The position numbers and the translations under genes were made by a program. A model generated the notes under the pieces. That model searched no databases. It saw only the letters and a program-made list of their open reading frames with translations, and was not told where the DNA came from. A DNA stretch of 64,000 bases. It comes from Geobacter sp. (GTDB lineage: Bacteria; Desulfobacterota; Desulfuromonadia; Geobacterales; DSM-12255). The DNA lies in contig WKKR01000002.1 of NCBI GenBank assembly GCA_009684525.1, positions 1,046,027-1,110,026 of the forward strand, written 5' to 3'. This document shows, in pieces, positions 41,553-50,662 of this stretch (its first letter is position 1; each line of letters starts with the position of its first letter).

Positions 41553-44500
41553 AACGAAAGTATTCTGCAATCTCCTGCTCGCTGCAATGCTCTGCATGTG
41601 GGCGGTAACCGCATTCGCGGGCAATCCCCTGGCCATCCCGACCGGTCCAAAAGATGCCAATGGCAACTGGGCCGTCCCCGACTACAACACCACAGCCAAC
41701 TGGGCGTTCAGCCCCCAATTGACGAAATTTGTCGACACGCTCGCCCCGCTCGGCTGCACCACCCCCAACAATCTGGGGCAGTGCATTCCCGTGGCGGTTC
41801 CGGACACCACCACCTATCCCGGCTCGGATTATTACATCATTGAGCTGCGCGAATATTCCGAAAAAATGCACAGCGACCTCAACCCCACAAAGTTGCGGGG
41901 CTACGTCCAGGTTAATGCTGCTGGTAACGATGTCGCGCCGATCCATTATATGGGGCCCATTATCGTTGCCCAGCGTGATCGCCCGGTGCGGATCAAGTTT
42001 ACCAACAAACTGCCGGCTGGAGCTGGCGGGGATCTTTTTATCCCGGTGGATACCTCGGTCATGGGCGCAGGAAAAGGCCCGGCATACCAGGGGGCAACCC
42101 GTGGAACGGGCGCCGATTGTGACAACACGGTTGATGGCAACACCTGTGCGAGCTACGCCCAGAACCGCGCCACCATCCATCTCCATGGCGGACGCACCCC
42201 CTGGATCAGTGACGGCACACCACATCAGTGGATTACTCCTGCCAACGAAAACACCCCCTATCCTCAAGGGGTGAGTGTCCAGAACGTACCGGACATGCCC
42301 AATCCGGGCGACGGTTCCATGACGTTCTACTACTCGAATCAGCAGAGCGCCCGACTGTTGTTTTATCATGACCATGCCTTTGGCATCACCCGCCTGAATG
42401 TCTATGCCGGCATGGCAGCAGGATACGTGATCACCGATACGTGGGACCAGGATCTGATCACTCGCGGCATTCTGCCTCCAGACCAGATCCCCCTGATTAT
42501 CCAGGACAGAACCTTTGTCGACGCCACCCCCACGACGCACCCGGTAACAGGCCAGACCGTTCCCAAGATCCGGATCACGGACCCCCTCTGGAACTGGGGG
42601 AGCGGTACCCCTGACGGAAACGGCATCCGGCCGCCGGTGACCGGCGATTTGTGGCTGCCGCATGTCTACATGCCTGCCCAGAACCCGTACAACCCTGATC
42701 TGAGTGGCGTGAACCCCTTTGGCCGCTGGATGTACGGCCCCTGGTTCTACCCGCCCACCGTCATCAAGCATGGGCCGGTCGCTAACCCCTACCATGACCC
42801 GGATTGCGACAGCACAGATCCGTTCATCTATGCCCAGTGCACCACACCGGGGCAGCCGCCGGTCATACCGGGTACTCCCCATCCCTCCATGGGCATGGAG
42901 GCGTTCCTAGACACCATGACCGTGAACGGTACGGTTCTGCCGGTGCTGGAAGTCGATCCGCGTGCGTACCGCTTCCGGATACTGAACGCTGACAATGACC
43001 GCGGTCTGAACCTGTCGTTGTACAAGGCAGACCCCACGGTCTACCATACCGATAACCGCCGGAAATCGAATCTCACCGAAGTCAAGATGGTCTCTGCTGC
43101 CCCGACTGCCGGCTGGCCGGCGCTCTGGCCGACAGATGGCCGCGAAGGCGGCGTTCCCGATCCTGGTACCCTCCAGGGTGACGGCAGATACAGCAACTGG
43201 GGGCCCACATGGCTGCAAATCGGGACTGAAAGTGGGTTCCTCCCAAATCTGGTGGAGCGGGAGCCGCAGCCGATCACCTATATCACTGATCCGACCGCAT
43301 TTGCCGTTGGTGTTGTCAAGGATACCTCCCTTGCCGTGATGCCTGCCGAGCGTGCCGATGTCGTTGTCGACTTCAGCCAGTATGCGGGGCAGACCCTCAT
43401 CCTGTACAACGATGCTCCGACTGCGTGGCCTGCTCTGGATGTCCGTTATGACTACTATACCGGCGCTCCCGACCAGCGGGATGTCGGCGGATTTGGTACC
43501 GGCGGCACCTATGACCCGATAACCGGCAGTTGGGTCGGCGGCACCGGCACGCTTCCCGGCAAGGGGCCGAACACTCGCACTGTCATGCAGATCAAGGTGC
43601 GTTCATCGGTTCAGGGCACGCCCTATAGCTTCAGCAAGGCAGCACTTCAGGCGGAATTCACCTCTGCCGCACCTGTCACCGCAGCCAACCCGACTGGGGC
43701 GCCGCTGTTCGCTCGCGCTCAGGAACCGATCATCGTCGGTCAGGCCGCATACCAGAATGCCTATCCGAATTCCTATTTCCCCGTTGCCGGCCAGTGGCGC
43801 GGTACCCGGTCTTCCATGCTGGAAAACTCCCTCAGCTTCCTGACCATAGACGGGAAAGCGGTTATTGTCCCCATGGAGCCGAAAGGGATTCACGACGAAA
43901 TGGGCGCCTCATTCGACCCCGAATACGGTCGCATGAGCGGCAACCTGGCAATGGAGATCCCCAATCCGCGCACCAACAACGCAAACCTGATTCTGTACGG
44001 TTTTTCCGATATTCCGACAGAAACCATCCAGAATTCACCGGAAGGGATCGTCAAGGTCAAGGCGGATGTCCTCTATACCCTTGATGACGGTACCCAGATC
44101 TGGAACATTTCCCATAACGGTGTGGACACCCATCCGATCCATTTCCACATCTTCGATGTTCAGCTGATCAACCGTCTTGCCTGGGACGGCCAGATCTACA
44201 TGCCCGATCCCAACGAACTGGGCTGGAAAGATACCGTTCGTATCAGCCCGCTGATGGATACCATCGTTGCTGTTCGTCCGGTTGCCCCGGCATTGCCGTT
44301 CGGTATTCCCAACAGCATGCGTCCCCTCAATCCGGCCATCCCCATCGGCTCCGGCATGGGCTTCAACAGTGTCGACTGGGTAACGGGACAGGCTCGGGTT
44401 CCTGCAGTAACCAATATTCTGTACGATTTCGGCTGGGAATACGTCTGGCATTGCCATATCCTCTCCCACGAGGAGATGGACATGATGCGTCCGATTGTCC

Positions 44501-46227
44501 TCCAGTATACAGCCATGACTCCTCCGGGATTCACCTCGACGGCGACAACCAACCAGGATGGTACCGTTTCCCTGTCGTGGGTTGACCCGACTCCGGTCAT
44601 CTACACTTCGTTTGCCACCTATGGCGACCCGGCCGGCGAGATCGGCTTCAATGTCTGGCGTTCGACCGACGGCACGAACTTCACGAAGATCAATGCTGCC
44701 AAGCTTCTTGCCAACGCCACAAGCTACACTGATACCACTGCGGTATCAGGCACCGCATACAGCTACAAAATTGAGGCATTCAGTGCCAAGGGTTCCACGT
44801 TCTCCTCGGTAGCCAGCCCGATTTCGGTTACCGTTGCTGCCAACGGCGGTCCTTTCGCCGCTCCTGGCCCCATCACACTGGAAGCCACGCTTGCCGGCAT
44901 CCCGGCTGGCGTGAACATCACCCAGGTTGCCTTCTTTGACGGCGCAACCCAGATAGGCGTAGACACGACCCCGGGCGCTGCACCGTACCAGTTCGTCTGG
45001 AGCAATGTCGCAAAGGGCAATCATTCCATTACGGCACAGGTGACCGACAGCCTGGGCGGGGTGGCAATCTCCGCACCGGTTACTGTAGCGGTTACTGGGG
45101 CGCTTACTGCCAGCTTCACTGCTACCGGATCGGCAAATGGCGCTGATATCGGCTTCTGTGAAACCATAACCTTTACCAGCACCAGTACAGCCTCAAGCGG
45201 CAGCATCACCGGCTACAGCTGGACGATCAACGGCGTCAACTACCTTACCCAGAACGTCAGCACCACGTTGCCGGTTGGCACCTACCCGGTAACGCTGGCA
45301 GTGACAAACAGCGGCACCGGCGAAGTAGCCCAGGTAACCAGCAACGTCACGGTCGTCAACCACAACCCGACCGCAATCCCTGGCGGACCGTATACCGTTG
45401 CCCCTGGCGGCAGCGTCACCCTGAACGGTTCAGGGACCGACACGCTCGATTCGTGCAACACCACGCCGCTCACCTATGCCTGGAACGTGGATAACAAGGG
45501 AGCGTACGACTTCTTCACCGCCAACCCGACCATCCCCTACAACACCCTCAAGACGGTTCTCGGGATCGGGACATTCACGATGACCCTGCAGGTGACCGAT
45601 TCCAACGGTGGGGTCGGGACTGCTACCACGACGGTTACGGTGGCGCCACCACCAGTAACTAGTGTTACCCTGACGCCTGATGTGGCGAGTCCAAGACCTA
45701 CGGGGACAACCGTAACCTTTACTGCGGCTGCGGTTGGTGGGTATTTACCACAATATGAATTCTGGCTTCGTAATCCTACAGGTGTGTGGACAATGGTGCA
45801 GGCGTACTCAACCACCAACACGTACGTTTGGACGCCAACTGTTGCTGGGACATATGTTGTCCAGGTTAGGACTCGCAGTACTGGTTCAACGAGCGCATTC
45901 CAGGCGTTCGCACAACCCAGCTATACGATAACCGCACCAGTAGCAGTAACTAGTGTCACCCTGACGCCTAACATGACGAGCCCAAGGCCTACGGGGACAA
46001 TCGTAACCTTTACTGCGGCTGCGGTCGGTGGGTATTTACCACAGTATGAATTCTGGCTTCGTGACACGGCAGGTACGTGGACGATGGTGCAGGCGTACTC
46101 AACCACCAACACGTACGTTTGGACGCCGACTGTTGCTGGGACATATGTTGTCCAGGTTAGGGCTCGCAGTACTGGTTCAACGAGTGCATTCCAGGCATAT
46201 GCACAACCTAGTTACACCATTCAATAA
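41539..46227 (+). CDS. Giant exported multicopper oxidase with Ig/PKD-like C-terminus (OmpB/OmpC-like)
   Basis: 1562 residues. A signal peptide (about 1-29) is followed by a multicopper oxidase region to about residue 990, with all four copper motifs: HLHG at 214-217, YHDHAFG (His277, His279), HPIHFH at 865-870 and WHCHILSHEEMDM (type 1 Cys972, His977, Met). The C-terminal 570 residues comprise fibronectin III, Ig-like, PKD-like and two near-identical repeats (VTSVTLTP...). Among Geobacter proteins this recalls OmpB and OmpC, outer-membrane multicopper proteins linked to Fe(III)/Mn(IV) oxide reduction. Probably cell-surface, with copper supplied via the SCO protein upstream. Metal oxidation or electron transfer is inferred, not shown. 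Confidence 0.9.
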   Translation: MKNRKTKVFCNLLLAAMLCMWAVTAFAGNPLAIPTGPKDANGNWAVPDYNTTANWAFSPQLTKFVDTLAPLGCTTPNNLGQCIPVAVPDTTTYPGSDYYIIELREYSEKMHSDLNPTKLRGYVQVNAAGNDVAPIHYMGPIIVAQRDRPVRIKFTNKLPAGAGGDLFIPVDTSVMGAGKGPAYQGATRGTGADCDNTVDGNTCASYAQNRATIHLHGGRTPWISDGTPHQWITPANENTPYPQGVSVQNVPDMPNPGDGSMTFYYSNQQSARLLFYHDHAFGITRLNVYAGMAAGYVITDTWDQDLITRGILPPDQIPLIIQDRTFVDATPTTHPVTGQTVPKIRITDPLWNWGSGTPDGNGIRPPVTGDLWLPHVYMPAQNPYNPDLSGVNPFGRWMYGPWFYPPTVIKHGPVANPYHDPDCDSTDPFIYAQCTTPGQPPVIPGTPHPSMGMEAFLDTMTVNGTVLPVLEVDPRAYRFRILNADNDRGLNLSLYKADPTVYHTDNRRKSNLTEVKMVSAAPTAGWPALWPTDGREGGVPDPGTLQGDGRYSNWGPTWLQIGTESGFLPNLVEREPQPITYITDPTAFAVGVVKDTSLAVMPAERADVVVDFSQYAGQTLILYNDAPTAWPALDVRYDYYTGAPDQRDVGGFGTGGTYDPITGSWVGGTGTLPGKGPNTRTVMQIKVRSSVQGTPYSFSKAALQAEFTSAAPVTAANPTGAPLFARAQEPIIVGQAAYQNAYPNSYFPVAGQWRGTRSSMLENSLSFLTIDGKAVIVPMEPKGIHDEMGASFDPEYGRMSGNLAMEIPNPRTNNANLILYGFSDIPTETIQNSPEGIVKVKADVLYTLDDGTQIWNISHNGVDTHPIHFHIFDVQLINRLAWDGQIYMPDPNELGWKDTVRISPLMDTIVAVRPVAPALPFGIPNSMRPLNPAIPIGSGMGFNSVDWVTGQARVPAVTNILYDFGWEYVWHCHILSHEEMDMMRPIVLQYTAMTPPGFTSTATTNQDGTVSLSWVDPTPVIYTSFATYGDPAGEIGFNVWRSTDGTNFTKINAAKLLANATSYTDTTAVSGTAYSYKIEAFSAKGSTFSSVASPISVTVAANGGPFAAPGPITLEATLAGIPAGVNITQVAFFDGATQIGVDTTPGAAPYQFVWSNVAKGNHSITAQVTDSLGGVAISAPVTVAVTGALTASFTATGSANGADIGFCETITFTSTSTASSGSITGYSWTINGVNYLTQNVSTTLPVGTYPVTLAVTNSGTGEVAQVTSNVTVVNHNPTAIPGGPYTVAPGGSVTLNGSGTDTLDSCNTTPLTYAWNVDNKGAYDFFTANPTIPYNTLKTVLGIGTFTMTLQVTDSNGGVGTATTTVTVAPPPVTSVTLTPDVASPRPTGTTVTFTAAAVGGYLPQYEFWLRNPTGVWTMVQAYSTTNTYVWTPTVAGTYVVQVRTRSTGSTSAFQAFAQPSYTITAPVAVTSVTLTPNMTSPRPTGTIVTFTAAAVGGYLPQYEFWLRDTAGTWTMVQAYSTTNTYVWTPTVAGTYVVQVRARSTGSTSAFQAYAQPSYTIQ
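45653..46224 (+). repeat. Two tandem repeats (291-bp period) at the 3' end of the oxidase gene
   Basis: Units from 45653 and 45944 both begin CAGTAACTAGTGT and code for 97-residue domains with the core GGYLPQYEFWL and TYVVQVR. About nine in ten bases agree by eye. The codon choice is more AT-ended than in the oxidase part, suggesting separate origin of this tail. Confidence 0.85.
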
Positions 46228-46245
46228 ACACTGATTGTTGTCCCA

Positions 46246-46290
46246 GACGCAATAAGAGCGGGTTCTTCTTTGACCCGCTCTTATTGCGTC
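46246..46290. terminator. Perfect 18-bp terminator stem between convergent units
   Basis: The arms GACGCAATAAGAGCGGGT (46246-46263) and ACCCGCTCTTATTGCGTC (46273-46290) are exact reverse complements with a 9-base loop. It lies 18 bases after the oxidase stop and faces the end of the polysaccharide operon, so it can serve both strands. Confidence 0.85.
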
Positions 46291-46370
46291 TACTTGCCTG
46301 GCGAGAAGATCATGCATTTCTTCCGAGAGCTTTTCAGCTTCTCACCAATGCCTATATTGTTTCTATCTGT

Positions 46371-47153
46371 CTAATATTTCTGTTTAGTACCCAAACTCCT
46401 GGCCCTCATTAATAATAGATTCACCAAAAATCGGGGAGCTGAAATAAGGTTCCTTCGCCACAATCTACGTGGTTCCCTCATAAGTCGAGGCAACCATTCA
46501 AGCCCCAGCTCTTGAAAAAGAGGATGGGAGCGTTTTACTTTCCCTGAGTAGAAATCGAAGACTGCACCGATTGCGCCAATAAATTTGACGTTCAACAAAG
46601 CTTTGTTCTGGCAAATCCATTTTTCCTGTTTAGGTGCAGTCATTCCCACCCACAATACATCGGGCTTGACACGATTTATCGCCTCGACCATCAGCCCGTT
46701 GTCCTCCTCATTGAACTCGGTTTTGTAGGGTGGCGAATATGTTCCGGCAATTTCAATATGCGGGAAATCCTGCGACATCTTTGTTCGTATCATTGATAAC
46801 GTCTTTGCTGTTGATCCAAGAAAAAATACTGAGCATCCTCCAGAGCGATTCAATGTCTCCTGTAGACCCCAGAAAATGTCGCTTCCCGTAATTCTCCCTC
46901 GAATTCGTCTTCCGAGGATCTTCGCTGCCAGCACGATCCCCGATCCATCGGGGATGAGCCAGTCAGCATCGTGCAGTGCCTCGGCAAACTGCGGATCGTC
47001 TTGTGCCGAAACAAAGGAATGGGGATTGAGGCAGGCCAGCCAACGGCAATGGTCACCTGATGCAACCCAGTCGGAAATGTTCATTATGCATGCTTCGCGG
47101 TCGTCGGCGTATACTGCATAGTCAAGAATATCTTCAGTCTCAACCGGTTTCAT
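46371..47153 (-). CDS. WecG/TagA/CpsF-family glycosyltransferase
   Basis: A 260-residue family 26 glycosyltransferase. The signatures are ADWLIPDGSGIVLAAKILG (about 72-90, catalytic Asp), RITGSDIFWG, and VGMTAPKQEKWICQN near residue 172. Family members add ManNAc-type residues to lipid-linked intermediates in enterobacterial common antigen (WecG) or teichoic-acid linkage (TagA). It is the last gene of the minus-strand polysaccharide operon; its ATG overlaps the previous stop (ATGA). The WecA-like gene far upstream in the same operon fits a role adding the second sugar. Confidence 0.85.
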   Translation of the reverse strand: MKPVETEDILDYAVYADDREACIMNISDWVASGDHCRWLACLNPHSFVSAQDDPQFAEALHDADWLIPDGSGIVLAAKILGRRIRGRITGSDIFWGLQETLNRSGGCSVFFLGSTAKTLSMIRTKMSQDFPHIEIAGTYSPPYKTEFNEEDNGLMVEAINRVKPDVLWVGMTAPKQEKWICQNKALLNVKFIGAIGAVFDFYSGKVKRSHPLFQELGLEWLPRLMREPRRLWRRNLISAPRFLVNLLLMRARSLGTKQKY

Positions 47154-48352
47154 CTCATACCCATTTTGTTGTTCTCTTCAATTGCCTGCACGTAGATCCG
47201 CTTCAAGGTCAGATAATTGGCCTGTTCGGTATAGTTACCCTCAAATGATAGTCGTGCCCCTTGCGATAACGTTTCCAACAATCCTGGCGAATTCCATGTT
47301 GTTCGCACCACATGGACGAGAGACTGCGGATCGGCCGGGTCAAAGACCACACCGTTTTCTTTATTGCTTACTATCACCGGTAATGGGCCAATATTGGACA
47401 CTGCCGCCGGTGTGCCAAAGGCGAATGCTTCCCGAACAACCATGGGGAAACCTTCAAAGCATTCCGATGGCAGGATCAGCAATTTTGCCCCGGCAATCTG
47501 TGCTTGAGCCGCTTCAGAAGAGAGTTGCCCCAAAAAGCTGATGGACAACCGGCCTGCCAGTTGTTCAAGGTTGCCGCGCAGAGGACCATCACCCACAATG
47601 CGTAATTCTGGCGCATCCGCCCCCCACAAAGCCCAGGCTCGGACCAATGTCTCGACACCCTTTTCCTGTGACAGTCTGCCGGCAAACACTGCATACTCGC
47701 CCCGTACTTTCCATGGGATAGGGGTCGGATTGCCGGGATAGAAATTTGGCTTCACATGCACTCGCTTGGCTGGCAACCCTGCTTTGACCATCAGGTCTTT
47801 CTGGAAGTCAGTCAGAGCGATAAATGCGTCCACCTTGTGTGTCCAGGTGCCAATGGCCCGGTGTAGTGCGACACTTGCGGCCAAGGGTAGTGTTGCAATG
47901 TGACTGTGGCGATAGCAGCCGTGAATGAGAGCCGGCAGCGTAGAATGACCATCGATGCAGTCGGTGCAGGCACGACCATTTCTTGTAGGGATAGCTGCTG
48001 GACAGAACAGGCGGTAGTTATGCAGTGTGAGAACTTTGGCAGCACTGCTGCCAATGGCATGAAAGATTGCGGGAGAGATAAGGGGAAAGGTGTTGTGGAC
48101 GTGAACAACGTCTGGCTGGATGCGCCACACACATTGCCGAATAGAATGGGCTGCCATATAATTCCAGGGAGTAGAACATGCTCCCTGTATTATGCCGAAA
48201 ACGCCCTTCAAACGGATCTCGTCACTGTTGCGAACAAATTCAAAAACTTCATGACCATGACGTTTAAGCAGAGCCTGTTCGGCCTCGAATACCCTATTTT
48301 CACCCGAGGGAGCCGATGAGCCATAGTAATTATGAACAAAAAGTATTCTCAC
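47150..48352 (-). CDS. Family 4 glycosyltransferase
   Basis: A 400-residue GT-B glycosyltransferase. The N-terminal loop is SSAPSGENRVFEAEQALLKR, the donor-domain start is YAVFAGRLSQEKGVETLVRA near residue 215, and the E-x7-E block is SECFEGFPMVVREAFAFGTP at about 300-319. It follows the Wzy-like gene after seven bases and overlaps the WecG-like start. It presumably builds the repeat unit; sugar unknown. Confidence 0.85.
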   Translation of the reverse strand: MRILFVHNYYGSSAPSGENRVFEAEQALLKRHGHEVFEFVRNSDEIRLKGVFGIIQGACSTPWNYMAAHSIRQCVWRIQPDVVHVHNTFPLISPAIFHAIGSSAAKVLTLHNYRLFCPAAIPTRNGRACTDCIDGHSTLPALIHGCYRHSHIATLPLAASVALHRAIGTWTHKVDAFIALTDFQKDLMVKAGLPAKRVHVKPNFYPGNPTPIPWKVRGEYAVFAGRLSQEKGVETLVRAWALWGADAPELRIVGDGPLRGNLEQLAGRLSISFLGQLSSEAAQAQIAGAKLLILPSECFEGFPMVVREAFAFGTPAAVSNIGPLPVIVSNKENGVVFDPADPQSLVHVVRTTWNSPGLLETLSQGARLSFEGNYTEQANYLTLKRIYVQAIEENNKMGMR

Positions 48353-48359
48353 TGGATAA

Positions 48360-49631
48360 TCAAGTCATTTCTTCTGAGGCTTCGAAGTGTGATTGAGTAT
48401 TCTGTGCTGCATCGATCAGGTCACATAGTTTGTCTGCAACTCCGTAGATGGTAAACACTATGCAGAGCATGAATTGGTATAAAAATACGTTGTCGAAGAA
48501 CGCGGATGTGGCCATTGCTGTTGTCGCGAGCACAGCAGCTAGGTTCCATTTTGCCAATAGAAAATCCTCATTCCTGACAGCACTTCGCCATCGATTCAAG
48601 TGATATCTAATCCTTGCGAATATAATCATGCTCAATATCACTAAACCGGTTATCCCTCCATCGTAAAAGAATCTTAGGTATTCGTTGTGGGGAAGAATCC
48701 CAGATGATCGCATATCCTTTTCTATGAGGACTTTTACGTTGCCGGTCCCCCATCCGGAGTAGCGATGCTCCATCCCTTCCTGGAAAACGAATGCCCACAA
48801 AATTGCGCGTCCCGAAGTAAATTCTCCGCTTTGTGCTGCTTCTTCGAAGGTTTCTGCTTCTTTAGGTTTGAGACGTTCAGCCATAGGGCCCCATTGCACG
48901 GCAAATGTTGTTATGAAAACCAAGACAGCAAGTGACCACACAAACTTTTTTTTGTCCATAGTTAATACACCAACAATTATAATCATAACAAACGAACTCA
49001 GTAATGCAGTTCTTGATAGAGTTAACAGGATACTTAAGAAACATGAAATGGATGCAGCTAGTACTAAACGTTTCTTTGAAACTCCTAACTTGTCATAAGC
49101 AAGAATGGAGAGCGTAACTGAGAGAACGGTTATTCCATATAGTGAAATTGAACGTGCACCGATGAAACCTTTTTGACCAATACCTTCAACAAAAGTGCTT
49201 AAACCTGTAATCGTTCCTATTCCAAGTAGACCTATGGAAACGAAAATACTCTTAACAATTGCGGCTTCTATTTGATTTGAATCATCTGGATAGTTAATCG
49301 AATCATAGGCTAGCAAACAAATCATTATAGGGAGAATTAGGCTCTGCATATCAACTGCAGCGTATAGAAAATTTTGTGAATCAAAAGTACGAATACCATA
49401 GTATATCATAGCCACTAACAACCATGCATTTCGCCGCAATTGCTTTGTGATGTTGATAATAGGATGTAAAAGTATACGCAAGAGAATGAAGTAGGAAACG
49501 CCTATCCAAAGCAGTCCGCTAAGTCTAATATTCTCAATTTGAATCGCATTAGCAATATCTATTGTGCTGGCAAAATAGATTAGAATTAATATAAATTGCA
49601 TTTTAGAAAATCCGTTTTCCCAGATCAACAC
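48360..49631 (-). CDS. O-antigen polymerase/ligase-family membrane protein (Wzy-like)
   Basis: A 423-residue protein with about ten to twelve helices and a large loop in the C-terminal half. FTSGRAILWAFVFQEGM and SGILPHNEYLRFFYDGG match the Wzy_C/O-antigen-ligase loop with its conserved R and H. The locus also has Wzx and Wzz, so polymerisation of repeat units in the periplasm is the likely role, rather than ligation to lipid A. The outermost start is GTG 49631, overlapping the upstream stop; ATG 49601 is an alternative. Its codons are clearly AT-richer than those of the flanking housekeeping genes. Confidence 0.8.
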   Translation of the reverse strand: MLIWENGFSKMQFILILIYFASTIDIANAIQIENIRLSGLLWIGVSYFILLRILLHPIINITKQLRRNAWLLVAMIYYGIRTFDSQNFLYAAVDMQSLILPIMICLLAYDSINYPDDSNQIEAAIVKSIFVSIGLLGIGTITGLSTFVEGIGQKGFIGARSISLYGITVLSVTLSILAYDKLGVSKKRLVLAASISCFLSILLTLSRTALLSSFVMIIIVGVLTMDKKKFVWSLAVLVFITTFAVQWGPMAERLKPKEAETFEEAAQSGEFTSGRAILWAFVFQEGMEHRYSGWGTGNVKVLIEKDMRSSGILPHNEYLRFFYDGGITGLVILSMIIFARIRYHLNRWRSAVRNEDFLLAKWNLAAVLATTAMATSAFFDNVFLYQFMLCIVFTIYGVADKLCDLIDAAQNTQSHFEASEEMT

Positions 49632-50662
49632 CCATTAGAAATTGTAATTAATGACCGATTGAATAACTCAACCAATTTTGCCTGTGATTCTGCAGAAAAG
49701 TTTACACGATGTGCGCTGACTTGAAGTAAGATAGTTGCAGCATTTACAAAAGATTCTACGCTGAGTTCACAAATAACTACATTTTCACAATTAGTGAAAA
49801 GCGTTTCTGATATTCCTGACTGGCGCGATACAATAATCGGTATTCCCGCGGCCATCGCTTCATTAATGGCTTGCGGCCATTGATCCATTATTGCTGGATG
49901 CATGAATATATCGGCTTCGGCCAATAATGCAGGTACCTCCTCGCGATTTACATGTCCTCGCAGTTCCACTTTTGCAAGTTTCAACTCACGAATCATGCGC
50001 TCCAGACGCAGGCGCTCAGGCCCTTCACCTGCAATTACTAATCTTAGATCAGGGAATTTCTTGCATAATTCCGAGAAAATTATCAGTAGAAATGAGTGGT
50101 TTTTGCGTTCAACTAGATTGGCAATCGACAGTAATGTAAGCGGATGAGAAATATGCTTCGCACGCTCTTGATCAACCAATGCCCGAAATTTGGCAGGTTC
50201 GAACGTCATGTTTCCAAGCAAGGTAATTTTCTTATGATTAACGCCCATCTTTGCGAGATATGCACTGGCAAACTCACTGTAAGTAAGGAATCCATCGGCT
50301 AGTCGAAAGACGAATCGGCGGAATATTCGTTTCAGCAGCCCGGCTCGTTCCTCGGAAAGATCGGTGCCGGCCCACCAGATTACGAAACGTCTTCGGAAAA
50401 GCCATGAATAGATGCCACAGAGCAGTGTAAAGGGAGAGGCATTGATGCAAACCACAACCTTGGGTTGCAAAAGAACCAGGCGCAGGAAGATAAAAGGAAG
50501 AGAGACATCCTCAAAGGGAAAGGAAAGCTCCCGCTTATCACTACAATATGCGAACTCGGGTGCATTACGCGCATAGAAAAAAATCTTCCAGCCGGATCTG
50601 CCGAGCCTCTCGTACAAGTCGATGCGGTAGACTGCAGGTACATTTGTGACCAATATATTCAT
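49625..50662 (-). CDS. Family 4 glycosyltransferase
   Basis: A 345-residue GT-B enzyme. FVIWWAGTDLSEERAGLLKR lies in the acceptor half. The donor half has PLTLLSIANLVERKNHSFLL, and the motif MHPAIMDQWPQAINEAMAAG around residue 255, where the first Glu of E-x7-E is replaced by Gln-type residues while the second is kept. It begins one base from the previous stop and overlaps the Wzy-like start by 7 bases. Function is in repeat-unit assembly; the modified donor motif is unusual but also seen in GT4 subgroups. Confidence 0.82.
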   Translation of the reverse strand: MNILVTNVPAVYRIDLYERLGRSGWKIFFYARNAPEFAYCSDKRELSFPFEDVSLPFIFLRLVLLQPKVVVCINASPFTLLCGIYSWLFRRRFVIWWAGTDLSEERAGLLKRIFRRFVFRLADGFLTYSEFASAYLAKMGVNHKKITLLGNMTFEPAKFRALVDQERAKHISHPLTLLSIANLVERKNHSFLLIIFSELCKKFPDLRLVIAGEGPERLRLERMIRELKLAKVELRGHVNREEVPALLAEADIFMHPAIMDQWPQAINEAMAAGIPIIVSRQSGISETLFTNCENVVICELSVESFVNAATILLQVSAHRVNFSAESQAKLVELFNRSLITISNGC

